Part shown: one piece after another, positions 1 through 5,468 of the stretch
Position numbering within the stretch: position 1 is the first letter of the stretch
Layout: the number at the start of each line of letters is the position of its first letter
Source of the DNA: Lentisphaerota bacterium
GTDB taxonomy: Bacteria > Verrucomicrobiota > Kiritimatiellia > RFP12 > UBA3636
Direction: 5' to 3'
Length of the DNA: 9,198 nucleotides
Assembly (NCBI GenBank): GCA_012511845.1
Contig: JAAZFF010000384.1
Location: 1-9,198, forward strand
Made by a program: the position numbers and the translations under genes
Notes under the pieces: model-generated
Database searches by the model: none
What the model was told of the DNA's origin: nothing
The model's input: only the letters and a program-made list of their open reading frames with translations

Positions 1-307
1 AAATACGCACGGTTTTTAGTCCTTTTAAAACCACTTCTCCCTGTTCCACTTCATGCGGTTCTACAGTTGCAACATCTATTCTGGAAAAAAACTTTGCCAG
101 ACCAGTAGAATTGAAGACCTTCTTCAACCCGCCTCCAAAATCTATTTTCACATCGGCGGAATCAGTATCAGAAAATTGTGGAGCAGCAGGAACATCAATA
201 ACAGTTGCAGGTTCAAGGTCGGCAAACTCAACACTGTCACCCTGTCCAAAATTAAGTGCTGGATAAAGAACAATGCAAGATAGCAGGAGAAATGTCAGCT
301 TTTTCAT
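1..307 (-). CDS. Exported protein, N-terminal part; possibly decarboxylase beta subunit (partial)
   Basis: The gene runs off the left edge; 102 residues are visible. It starts with a signal-like segment (MKKLTFLLLSCIVLYPALNF): two lysines, a hydrophobic core of about 15 residues, then an acidic, proline- and alanine-containing stretch (residues 22-57) that looks extracytoplasmic. LLSC at residues 8-11 resembles a lipobox but lies very close to the N-terminus, so lipidation is doubtful. The start codon sits in a four-base ATGA overlap with the upstream OadG-like gene, and GGAG (316-319) lies eight bases before it. Residues 66-72 (NSTGLAK) recall the short N-terminal 'stGfa' segment of OadB/GcdB-type Na+-translocating decarboxylase beta subunits, and pairing with an OadG-like protein fits. 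The diagnostic membrane core lies outside the window, so the identity is inference. That an exported protein starts here is fairly safe. Confidence 0.72.
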   Translation of the reverse strand, partial: MKKLTFLLLSCIVLYPALNFGQGDSVEFADLEPATVIDVPAAPQFSDTDSADVKIDFGGGLKKVFNSTGLAKFFSRIDVATVEPHEVEQGEVVLKGLKTVRI

Positions 308-453
308 TTCACATTCTCCGTATCTTCGTCAGGATGATTCCGGGCATAAGCCCCAAGCATGCGCAAGCCCCAGGCAAGAAATGCCAGAAACAGAAAAACA
401 CATATCATGCCCAGAATTACAATCAACCAAGTTTGAGACCAAAGCTCACTCAT
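304..453 (-). CDS. OadG-like small membrane protein (decarboxylase gamma subunit family)
   Basis: This 49-residue protein has a short polar N-terminus (MSELWSQTW), one long hydrophobic helix (about residues 9-32, LIVILGMICVFLFLAFLAW) and a charged tail (RNHPDEDTENVK). The pattern G-M-x-C-V-F-L-F-L follows the G-M-x-V-V-F-x-F-L helix of OadG/MmdC gamma subunits. In that family the gamma subunit anchors and assembles the biotin-dependent Na+-translocating oxaloacetate or methylmalonyl-CoA decarboxylase in the inner membrane. A clear ribosome site, AGGTGA (463-468), lies nine bases before the ATG. The TGA stop overlaps the next start (ATGA), which implies translational coupling. The protein is shorter than a typical OadG of about 80 residues and lacks the longer cytoplasmic tail. 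The alpha (carboxyltransferase) and biotin-carrier genes are not visible here. It could be another single-pass small protein; the gene itself is well supported. Confidence 0.68.
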   Translation of the reverse strand: MSELWSQTWLIVILGMICVFLFLAFLAWGLRMLGAYARNHPDEDTENVK

Positions 454-731
454 CTAATTATTTCACCTGCTATTTGCTGAAACTACATAAAAAATTAACG
501 TTGCAACAGTTTTATACTTTGCCACAACAATGAAAGCACACACCGGCTGTGCCTTCAACTTCTTAAAGAAACATGCCGGTAAGTTTATCATTTGAGACAA
601 ATTCTTACAATCCACTTTTTCAGGTTAAGGGACTGAATACAGTTTTGTCTATGCCTTCTTTGTGTGATGAAGACAAGGGTGAGCATCCTCCGGGCAAACT
701 ATCCACTGATCATCGACACGACCAGCCGGGT
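454..731. other. Intergenic leader before the OadG-like gene
   Basis: About 280 bases without a credible gene on either strand. The part near the OadG-like gene is AT-rich on the minus strand, including a TATAAA (511-516) that could be a -10 element, but I see no good -35 at the right spacing. A minus-strand ORF of about 32 codons begins at the ATG near 686, right after GGAGG, but it has no recognisable features and is not called. The far end carries the hairpin at the end of the permease gene. Confidence 0.5.
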
Positions 732-748
732 CTACCCTGCCCGGCTGG
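722..748 (-). terminator. Hairpin spanning the stop codon of the permease gene
   Basis: CCAGCCGGG (722-730) and CCCGGCTGG (740-748) form a perfect nine-base GC-rich inverted repeat with a nine-base loop. The permease TAG stop (732-734) lies in the loop. No run of T follows on the minus strand, so this is not a textbook intrinsic terminator. It may block 3' decay or help end the nrdR-MATE-permease transcript. The position at the end of a three-gene run supports a role in 3' end formation. Confidence 0.4.
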
Positions 749-1622
749 GATCCAATCTGTCCCGCAACGCATCTCCCAATTGATTGAAGCTGAGAACTAG
801 CGCAAAAAGGGCCAGCGTAACAAATGTACCTTCCCACCATACACCTTGCCACAAGCGAACACGTGCATTGTTAATCATAACACCCCAGGAGGGTTCGTTT
901 TGCACACCGATTCCCAGAAAACCCATGAAAACCTCGGTACCGACAGCTGCCGGGAAACGCGTTGAGAATGCAATTATTATAACGTGCAGCACGTTTGGCA
1001 AGATATGCCGCAATATTATACGGACTTTCCCGTAACCGAGCGTACGTGCCGCCTGAACATAACCGAGACCCCGATGTTTTAACGTCTCTGCGCGCACCGT
1101 ACGATATATCCCGACCCAGGTCGTAACACTTATACCTACGTAGACACCGAGAAGACCTTTGCCTACAACGAGTGATACAGCCAATATCAGTAAAAGAGCC
1201 GGTATTGCAGCCACGGTAGCTGCCAGCCAGGTACAGATGGAATCTACCCTTCCACCGAAATATCCTGCCAACAGACCGAGAAGAGCTCCAAAAGGAACGG
1301 CAATCAAGGAAGTAACGATACCGACGTGAAAAGCAAGCCTGGCACCCTGGAGAAGGCGGCTGAACACATCGCGCCCCAGATTATCCGTGCCCATAAGTGC
1401 AATTCGTGTAGAACCGTCAGGCATTGCAACCCTGGAAAGAGGCGGCTGATAACACTGCTCCACATTCACAGCATTATAGGCGGGAGTTTCATCGCGCAAC
1501 TTATAGCCGAAAGCTGTAATCTCTGCCCAAAGTGCCGCCAGTGAATAAATCAGGATAACAACAATACTTATCCTGGCATTCAGCGGAAGACTTTTTATGA
1601 AGTCTACAGTCCTAGACCACAT
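732..1622 (-). CDS. ABC transporter permease, DppC/OppC family
   Basis: A 296-residue inner-membrane permease of the peptide/nickel importer type, which with a DppB-like partner forms the channel of an ABC importer. TM1 is at about residues 17-34, followed by a periplasmic stretch and GTDNLGRDVFSRLLQGAR (78-95), the family's characteristic entry to the BPD_transp_1 core. The EAA-type loop that docks with the ATPase is at 190-210 (AARTLGYGKVRIILRHILPN). The C-terminal PSWGVMI...FNQLGDALRDRLDP pattern is also typical. The start is the ATG at 1620-1622 because GGAGGAGGTGG (1626-1636) lies just before it. A longer reading to 1703 would run deep into the MATE gene and add a non-homologous tail. 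It overlaps the MATE gene by 11 bases, so translation is probably coupled. No DppB, ATPase or binding protein is in the window, so the substrate cannot be told. Confidence 0.9.
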   Translation of the reverse strand: MWSRTVDFIKSLPLNARISIVVILIYSLAALWAEITAFGYKLRDETPAYNAVNVEQCYQPPLSRVAMPDGSTRIALMGTDNLGRDVFSRLLQGARLAFHVGIVTSLIAVPFGALLGLLAGYFGGRVDSICTWLAATVAAIPALLLILAVSLVVGKGLLGVYVGISVTTWVGIYRTVRAETLKHRGLGYVQAARTLGYGKVRIILRHILPNVLHVIIIAFSTRFPAAVGTEVFMGFLGIGVQNEPSWGVMINNARVRLWQGVWWEGTFVTLALFALVLSFNQLGDALRDRLDPSRAG

Positions 1623-3156
1623 CTGCCACCTCCTCCATGCAATCCCCTGCAGTGCTACCGCTTTCATCATCGGCTGAACAGGTAAGCCGATGCTCAGACT
1701 CAATCATCGGACTTTTCAGCAAGTCCATCTCATTTTCCTTTACACGCAAGCGACGAAATTCACGCAAAATAACAAACACTCCAAAAATAGCACCACCCAC
1801 CTCTGCTATCGGTGTGGCGAACACTATACCATCATAGCCCAGAAAATACGGTAAAATTATTAAAAAGGGAAAAGCAAGTACAACCTGTCGGACCCCCGTT
1901 ACAACCAGGGCCTCTACCGGTTTGCCGGTACCCTGGAAAAAATGAGAAAACATTGCAGCAATTCCGCCCAACGGCATCAAAAGCATGAACCTGCGCAAAG
2001 TATAAACTCCAAGAACGAGAGTATCATTTTCAGCACCGAAAAATCTCACAACAGGGTACGAAAAGATTTCAAGTACACCATAAGGAATCAGCATCAGCAA
2101 AAATGCCGTCAGAACAGAAAATTTAAAAATGTTACGCATTCTTGCATATTGCCCCGATCCGTAGTTATATCCGACGAGAGGTTGCATTCCCATTGAAAGT
2201 CCAAGTATTGGCGTCATAATCAGCATTCTAAGCGACATTACTATCCCAAATGCCGCCATAGCAGTAGTAACGCTGAAACCGCTTTTTTCTGCATGACGCT
2301 TTATCATATGATTCTGTATTGTCCAATTTAAAGTAGCTGCAGCGTTAAAAATAAAGGGAGTAAATCCGTTAATCAGCACGAGCCAGAGCATCCGGGCAGA
2401 GAAAATCATATCAGCCACACGGAAACGCACGACGCTCCTTTTCATAAAAAACCACATTACCATAATAACAGAAACAGCCTGCGCAATGACTGTGGCAAAC
2501 GCAGCTCCCCCTATACCCCAGCGGAAATGGGCCATAAAAACCCAATCAAGGATAACATTCAGCAAAGCTCCCGTCACCTGGGTCATCATCGAATACGTTG
2601 AAGCTCCTTCTGCGCGTATGAGATGATTATGCATGGTAAGCATTGCAAAAGGCGTACCCAGCAATACGATGGAAACATAACGCCTTGTAGCGTCAATTGA
2701 TTGCGGCTCTGCCCCGAACACATTCAGCAATCTGTTTAAAAAGACCTGGCAGAATACCATAATAAAAAGTGACACTATCATGTGAAGGAAGACACCTCCG
2801 GAAAAAATCCTCCTCGCCTCAGCATAATCCTTGCGCCCTAAAGCAATAGAATAGATAACAGAGCATCCTCTTCCAACAAGTATGGAAAACGAAAAAACCA
2901 GTGTAGAGAAAGGGATTGCCACATTCATGGCAGCCAACCCCACCTCCCCAACATATCGACCTACAAAAACACGATCAACAAATACATAAAGACTGCTTAC
3001 GAGAAGACCTGTCATTGCTGGCAGCGAAAGCCTCAGCACGAGAGGTACAATAGGATCCGTCCCCAGTCGCTCTGTCTCTCGCCGGCGCCTGAGTTCATCA
3101 GAATCTACTTCTGATTTGAATGAAGAGCGCACTGCGGCAGATGCAGAATCAGCCAT
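1612..3156 (-). CDS. MATE family multidrug/sodium-type efflux transporter
   Basis: A 514-residue multidrug and toxic compound extrusion transporter, an inner-membrane antiporter that exports cationic or other organic compounds using a Na+ or H+ gradient. The order of motifs fits the MepA/DinF-like branch: ERLGTDPIVPLVLRLSLPAM (29-48) entering TM1, the NVILDWVFMAHFRWGIGGAA region (200-219), and LSMGMQPLVGYNYGSGQ (320-336) in the second half. The hydrophobic pattern fits the usual 12 helices. The charged N-terminal 30 residues and the hydrophilic C-terminal tail of about 45 residues (from 470) are longer than in many relatives. The ATG at 3154-3156 is chosen because GGAG (3167-3170) lies ten bases upstream; the in-frame ATGs at 3181-3186 have no ribosome site. 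It overlaps nrdR by eight bases and the permease by 11. The substrate is unknown. Confidence 0.93.
   Translation of the reverse strand: MADSASAAVRSSFKSEVDSDELRRRRETERLGTDPIVPLVLRLSLPAMTGLLVSSLYVFVDRVFVGRYVGEVGLAAMNVAIPFSTLVFSFSILVGRGCSVIYSIALGRKDYAEARRIFSGGVFLHMIVSLFIMVFCQVFLNRLLNVFGAEPQSIDATRRYVSIVLLGTPFAMLTMHNHLIRAEGASTYSMMTQVTGALLNVILDWVFMAHFRWGIGGAAFATVIAQAVSVIMVMWFFMKRSVVRFRVADMIFSARMLWLVLINGFTPFIFNAAATLNWTIQNHMIKRHAEKSGFSVTTAMAAFGIVMSLRMLIMTPILGLSMGMQPLVGYNYGSGQYARMRNIFKFSVLTAFLLMLIPYGVLEIFSYPVVRFFGAENDTLVLGVYTLRRFMLLMPLGGIAAMFSHFFQGTGKPVEALVVTGVRQVVLAFPFLIILPYFLGYDGIVFATPIAEVGGAIFGVFVILREFRRLRVKENEMDLLKSPMIESEHRLTCSADDESGSTAGDCMEEVADVV
1626..1636 (-). promoter_or_regulatory. Strong ribosome site that fixes the permease start
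   Basis: On the minus strand the sequence is GGAGGAGGTGG, ending three bases before the ATG at 1620-1622. It lies inside the last codons of the MATE gene. It is the strongest ribosome site in the window and decides against the longer permease reading that starts at 1703. Confidence 0.75.
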
Positions 3157-3646
3157 CTGAGTCTTGCTCCAGATCAAGTTCATCATTCTGTTTGAATGGC
3201 AAATGTATGCCCTCTATTTCATTCACAAACTGATCCACATCTTCAAATCTGCGATAAACTGAGGCAAACCTTACATACGCCACCTGATCTAATTCTCTAA
3301 GCATGGACATTACACGCTCCCCGATTTCACGACTCGGTACCTCGCGATCAAAGTCAGACTCAAGCTTTTCCACAAGACCATCAACAAGCGCTTCAAGTAC
3401 ATCGAGCGCTATCGGACGCTTACGACACGCACGGGTCAATCCCCCGAGAAGCTTCTGCCGGGAAAACTCCTCAAGGCGACCATCACGCTTTACCACCATA
3501 AGTGAATCACGCAAGATTTCTTCATACGTTGTAAAACGTCGCCCGCACTCTAGACAAACACGGCGACGTCGTATCGCCAAGCCGCCCCTTACAGAACGGC
3601 TCTCCAATACTTTGTCATTATCAGAACCACAGGAAGAACAAATCAT
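3149..3646 (-). CDS. nrdR: Transcriptional repressor NrdR
   Basis: A 165-residue regulator of ribonucleotide reductase genes that senses ATP/dATP through an ATP-cone and binds paired NrdR boxes. The N-terminal zinc ribbon shows C3-x2-C6 and C31-x2-C34, with the family's RRRRVCLECGRRFTTYE block (26-42). The ATP-cone follows (about 47-137), beginning VVKRDGRLEEFSRQKLLGGL and containing ARFASVYR-like VRFASVYRRF. Length matches the family (about 150-170). The start is set by the invariant ribbon start M-x-C-x-x-C, although no clear Shine-Dalgarno sequence precedes it. It is the first gene of an overlapping trio with the MATE transporter and the permease. I see no ribonucleotide reductase gene in the window and no obvious NrdR-box pair upstream, so its targets are elsewhere. 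Confidence 0.96.
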   Translation of the reverse strand: MICSSCGSDNDKVLESRSVRGGLAIRRRRVCLECGRRFTTYEEILRDSLMVVKRDGRLEEFSRQKLLGGLTRACRKRPIALDVLEALVDGLVEKLESDFDREVPSREIGERVMSMLRELDQVAYVRFASVYRRFEDVDQFVNEIEGIHLPFKQNDELDLEQDSDG

Positions 3647-3713
3647 GGCGAATTATTTAAATGCGTAAATCGAAGCTGAAGCACAGCAGTAAAACATGCA
3701 AAAAGAGTCGTTC

Positions 3714-3742
3714 ATGGTACTCCCTCATACCGTATTTGTCTA
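3714..3742 (-). promoter_or_regulatory. Candidate sigma-70 promoter for nrdR-MATE-permease
   Basis: On the minus strand TAGACA (3737-3742) and TACCAT (3714-3719) are separated by 17 bases and match the housekeeping consensus at five and four of six positions. The start point would fall near 3707, giving a leader of about 60 bases before nrdR. The site lies between the repeat-rich spacer and the gene. Judged by eye only. Confidence 0.35.
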
Positions 3743-3778
3743 TATTAATATTTAGCCCGGTAGCCCGGCAAGCCGTGC

Positions 3779-3828
3779 AGTGATCAGTGTGCAGTGGGTA
3801 GTGTGCAGTTTTCTCATGCGTCGCAGGT
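3779..3828 (+). repeat. Left arm of a 50-base imperfect inverted repeat
   Basis: The reverse complement of 4330-4379 matches this segment at 41 of 50 positions by hand alignment, and at 34 of 40 in the outer part (3779-3818). Much of the arm is a run of heptads of the form CAGTGNN (3778-3812). The shared inner end includes GTTTTCTCATG, which is not explained by the heptad pattern alone. Confidence 0.75.
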
Positions 3829-3841
3829 AGGGCTGGTTTCT

Positions 3842-3898
3842 CCCGGCTTCGTCCGCCAACTACGTCCGTCTTCGAACCCTACGCCGGGACAAGCCGGG
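3842..3898. repeat. Small inverted repeat CCCGGCTT / AAGCCGGG
   Basis: CCCGGCTT (3842-3849) and AAGCCGGG (3891-3898) are perfect eight-base complements with a 41-base loop. They lie inside the element bounded by the 50-base arms and echo the CCGGCAAGCCG motif at 3765-3775. No function can be assigned. Confidence 0.45.
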
Positions 3899-4152
3899 GC
3901 AAGCCGCAAACCGCCGTTGCTGGTGGGCAAGTCAGTCGGACAGGTCGGACTCAAAATCGAAGTCCCGAGTCCCAAGTCAAATCGATTCCAGCGACTCTAT
4001 CGATTCTTTCGACAATTCCTTGGCACGCCACCTGAGCGAGCATGTTCTGCGGCGGTTTCAGCTTGCCGGGAGACCGTACACGTTCATAGCGAAGCGGTAC
4101 ACGTTTCCCGTACACGAGCATGAAAATTGAAGTCGATCATGAGAAATCGTCT

Positions 4153-4196
4153 ACGGGTACGAGTACGTGAACGAGAACGACTATACGACTACGCAA
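4153..4196 (+). repeat. Degenerate ACG-led hexamer tract
   Basis: Seven six-base units begin with ACG (ACGGGT, ACGAGT, ACGTGA, ACGAGA, ACGACT, ACGACT, ACGCAA), with a two-base AT insertion after the fifth. The units agree in the first three bases and drift in the last three. This is too short and irregular for a CRISPR array. Confidence 0.7.
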
Positions 4197-4303
4197 CCCA
4201 TCCCGAGCAGGCGCTCAGAGCTCCCAGGCTCAGCAACACAGCAGGCGGATGCGAGTACGGAGCCTCGCGGTCCCAGTGCCTAGCAGCCCTCCATCACGTG
4301 TGG

Positions 4304-4340
4304 ACAGGCAAGAATGTCCGTGCTATACAGCCTGCGGCTC
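4304..4340 (+). repeat. Dispersed repeat module, copy 1
   Basis: The first 22 bases (4304-4325) match the reverse complement of 9089-9110 at 21 positions, and similarity continues with gaps to 4340. The core ACAGGCA-AGAA-TGTCCGT can fold into a seven-pair stem with one mismatch and one wobble around a four-base loop. Confidence 0.75.
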
Positions 4341-4379
4341 ATGAGAAAACTACACACTGCCCACTAACCACTGGTCACT
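4330..4379 (-). repeat. Right arm of the 50-base imperfect inverted repeat
   Basis: This is the partner of 3779-3828. It ends 14 bases past the stop codon of the membrane-protein gene. On the plus strand it contains four heptads, CACTGCC, CACTAAC, CACTGGT and CACTTTC (4355-4382). The arms enclose about 500 bases, too far apart for a simple terminator hairpin. Confidence 0.75.
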
Positions 4380-4393
4380 TTCTTCCCCTGCGT

Positions 4394-4720
4394 CTACTCA
4401 AGTCCACCTATTCCCGGAATTTCATCTACCCCCGGTTCATCGTATGGTTTCACAGTCTCCAGAGGTTCCGGAATTTTTTCATCCTCAGAGTGCTCAAGTC
4501 GAACAGGAGGAAGAGCCGAGATTTTTTCATTATAAAAGCGTACCGATAAAAGTAATACCAGCGTCAGAACAAGAAGTATCACCATTATAATAAATGCCGT
4601 TGTCTTGTGGTACTTCAAACACCTTGCTACAAAAGGATGCTCCATAAGCCATATTAGACGCTTGCGTTTTTTAGCTTCAAAACGCTTGGGAGCACTTTCT
4701 GCCGGATCATGCAACATCAT
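4394..4720 (-). CDS. Single-pass membrane protein, likely membrane half of a split anti-sigma factor
   Basis: A 108-residue protein with a very basic cytoplasmic N-terminus (residues 12-21, KRFEAKKRKR), one transmembrane helix at about 41-60 (TAFIIMVILLVLTLVLLLSV) and a proline- and glutamate-rich C-terminal tail that should face outward. I recognise no family. It lies in the same frame as the zinc anti-sigma gene just upstream, separated only by that gene's TAA and four sense codons. The combined reading would have the standard layout of a membrane anti-sigma factor: cytoplasmic zinc domain, one helix, external tail. No good ribosome site precedes the tandem ATG ATG at 4715-4720, so it may depend on reinitiation or readthrough. 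It could instead be a separate small protein or the 3' part of a broken gene. Confidence 0.65.
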   Translation of the reverse strand: MMLHDPAESAPKRFEAKKRKRLIWLMEHPFVARCLKYHKTTAFIIMVILLVLTLVLLLSVRFYNEKISALPPVRLEHSEDEKIPEPLETVKPYDEPGVDEIPGIGGLE

Positions 4721-4732
4721 GATGTTGACTAC

Positions 4733-4921
4733 TTAAAGATTCTTCTGTGCTTCTGTGGCACAGTCCGGACAGTACCGCAAATGTGCGCGAACTACAAGCG
4801 TCTGAGTGTCGCCCAGATCATGTGTCATATACGCAAATAGCAGCTCCCGTATCTGCGCACAATCCATGCGATGTTTCTTTGAGGATTCGGGCGGACGTTT
4901 TTTATTCAGGTCATTCGCCAT
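4733..4921 (-). CDS. Zinc-binding anti-sigma protein (zf-HC2 type), soluble
   Basis: A 62-residue protein with the zinc anti-sigma signature H47-x3-C51-x2-C54 (HLRYCPDC), with C21 (MDCAQIRELL) as the fourth likely ligand. In this family the domain holds its cognate ECF sigma factor inactive in the cytoplasm. The start at 4919-4921 is chosen because AGGAGG lies six bases upstream and gives the common 11-base overlap with the sigma gene; longer readings to 4960 have no comparable site. The protein ends eight residues after the last cysteine and has no membrane helix, shorter than usual for a membrane-tethered member. The helix appears in the next gene, in the same frame. It may act as a soluble anti-sigma factor or be the N-terminal remnant of a longer one. 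Confidence 0.82.
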   Translation of the reverse strand: MANDLNKKRPPESSKKHRMDCAQIRELLFAYMTHDLGDTQTLVVRAHLRYCPDCATEAQKNL

Positions 4922-5468
4922 TCTGTTCCTCCTTCCTTTTTTCACTGAGGTGCTGTGCAAGTTTTTTTATAGCTGAATGGAGTATGAAACCAACATTGCT
5001 TACGCTCAAACCTGTCATCTCTGCTATATCCTTATAGGTTCGCTCCTCATAAACCTTCAGTACTACAAGCTTACGGTCTCGCTCTGACAACTTTTCCAGT
5101 GCCTGTACCACGCGCACGGCCTCCGCAGACATTTGCCCTCCGCCCTGCCCTTCTGACGGAAAGGCACTCTGCTCAACATCCTCCGAATGCTTCAGATGCA
5201 GTTCAGCTCGTCTTTTTTCTCGTCGAATAAAATCTATCGCCTCATTATGCGCAACCTTGTAAAGCCATGCGGAAACTTTGGGTCCCACTTCAAGTTCCCC
5301 TTTCCAATGACTTGCAAGCTTTATAAAAGTTTCCTGAACAATGTCTTCAGTAGAAGATGGGTTTCCGGTAATTCGAGAAACGTAGGTCAGAAGCTGAAGT
5401 TCATAATTGCCAACGACAGCTTCGAATTTTTCGTGTTTTCGCTTTCCACCTTTGTAGAAAAACGTCAC
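4911..5468 (-). CDS. ECF-type RNA polymerase sigma factor
   Basis: A 185-residue sigma factor with only the two domains expected of the extracytoplasmic-function group. Sigma region 2 covers about residues 14-87, with EDIVQETFIKLASHW (41-55) and the DNA-melting/-10 helix AWLYKVAHNEAIDFIRREKRR (67-87). Region 4 covers about 117-171, with the helix-turn-helix ERTYKDIAEMTGLSVSNVGFI. A glycine-rich linker (107-111) lies between. The start is GTG (5466-5468), directly after the peptidase stop (TGAGTG), with a purine-rich GGAAAGGG upstream; no in-frame ATG exists before region 2. The gene overlaps the anti-sigma gene by 11 bases, the usual arrangement for a sigma/anti-sigma pair. Its promoter targets are unknown; I could not see a convincing self-regulated -35/-10 pair. 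Confidence 0.94.
   Translation of the reverse strand: MTFFYKGGKRKHEKFEAVVGNYELQLLTYVSRITGNPSSTEDIVQETFIKLASHWKGELEVGPKVSAWLYKVAHNEAIDFIRREKRRAELHLKHSEDVEQSAFPSEGQGGGQMSAEAVRVVQALEKLSERDRKLVVLKVYEERTYKDIAEMTGLSVSNVGFILHSAIKKLAQHLSEKRKEEQNGE

Larger units (their letters stand above)
3647..4393. repeat. Repeat-rich spacer between the sigma operon and nrdR
   Basis: About 750 bases with no credible gene. Open frames here on the plus strand (such as 3794-4123 and 4127-4549) have low-complexity products and no ribosome site or family resemblance. Most of the stretch consists of degenerate short-period repeats: TAGCCCGG twice (3753-3768), heptads at 3778-3812 and 4355-4382, and ACG-led hexamers at 4153-4196. 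The 3779-4379 part is bounded by an imperfect inverted repeat. Three modules are shared with the 8980-9142 spacer. I see no transposase, tRNA or known structured RNA. Confidence 0.7.

Noticed and set aside
595..650. AGACAAA / TTTGTCT inverted pair as a terminator or operator
   Set aside because: It is only seven bases with a 42-base gap and no T run, so it is expected by chance in AT-rich spacer.
690..748. Third copy of the dispersed repeat near the permease stop
   Set aside because: Only a nine-base TGATCAGTG and general CCGG/GCCG likeness are shared (reverse complement near 703-711), which is too little to claim homology.
3157..3186. Longer MATE start at 3186
   Set aside because: There is no ribosome site before 3186, whereas GGAG lies ten bases before the ATG at 3156 within the nrdR overlap.
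3800..3900. tRNA-like TTCGAACCC segment
   Set aside because: The flanks do not form a T-arm stem and no acceptor, D or anticodon arm can be drawn around it.
4141..4200. Hexamer tract considered as a CRISPR array
   Set aside because: Units are six bases long without constant repeats or spacers of CRISPR size, and no cas gene is present.
3794..4549. Two plus-strand open frames (3794-4123 and 4127-4549)
   Set aside because: Their products follow the spacer repeats, have no family resemblance or ribosome site, and the second runs antisense into the membrane-protein gene.
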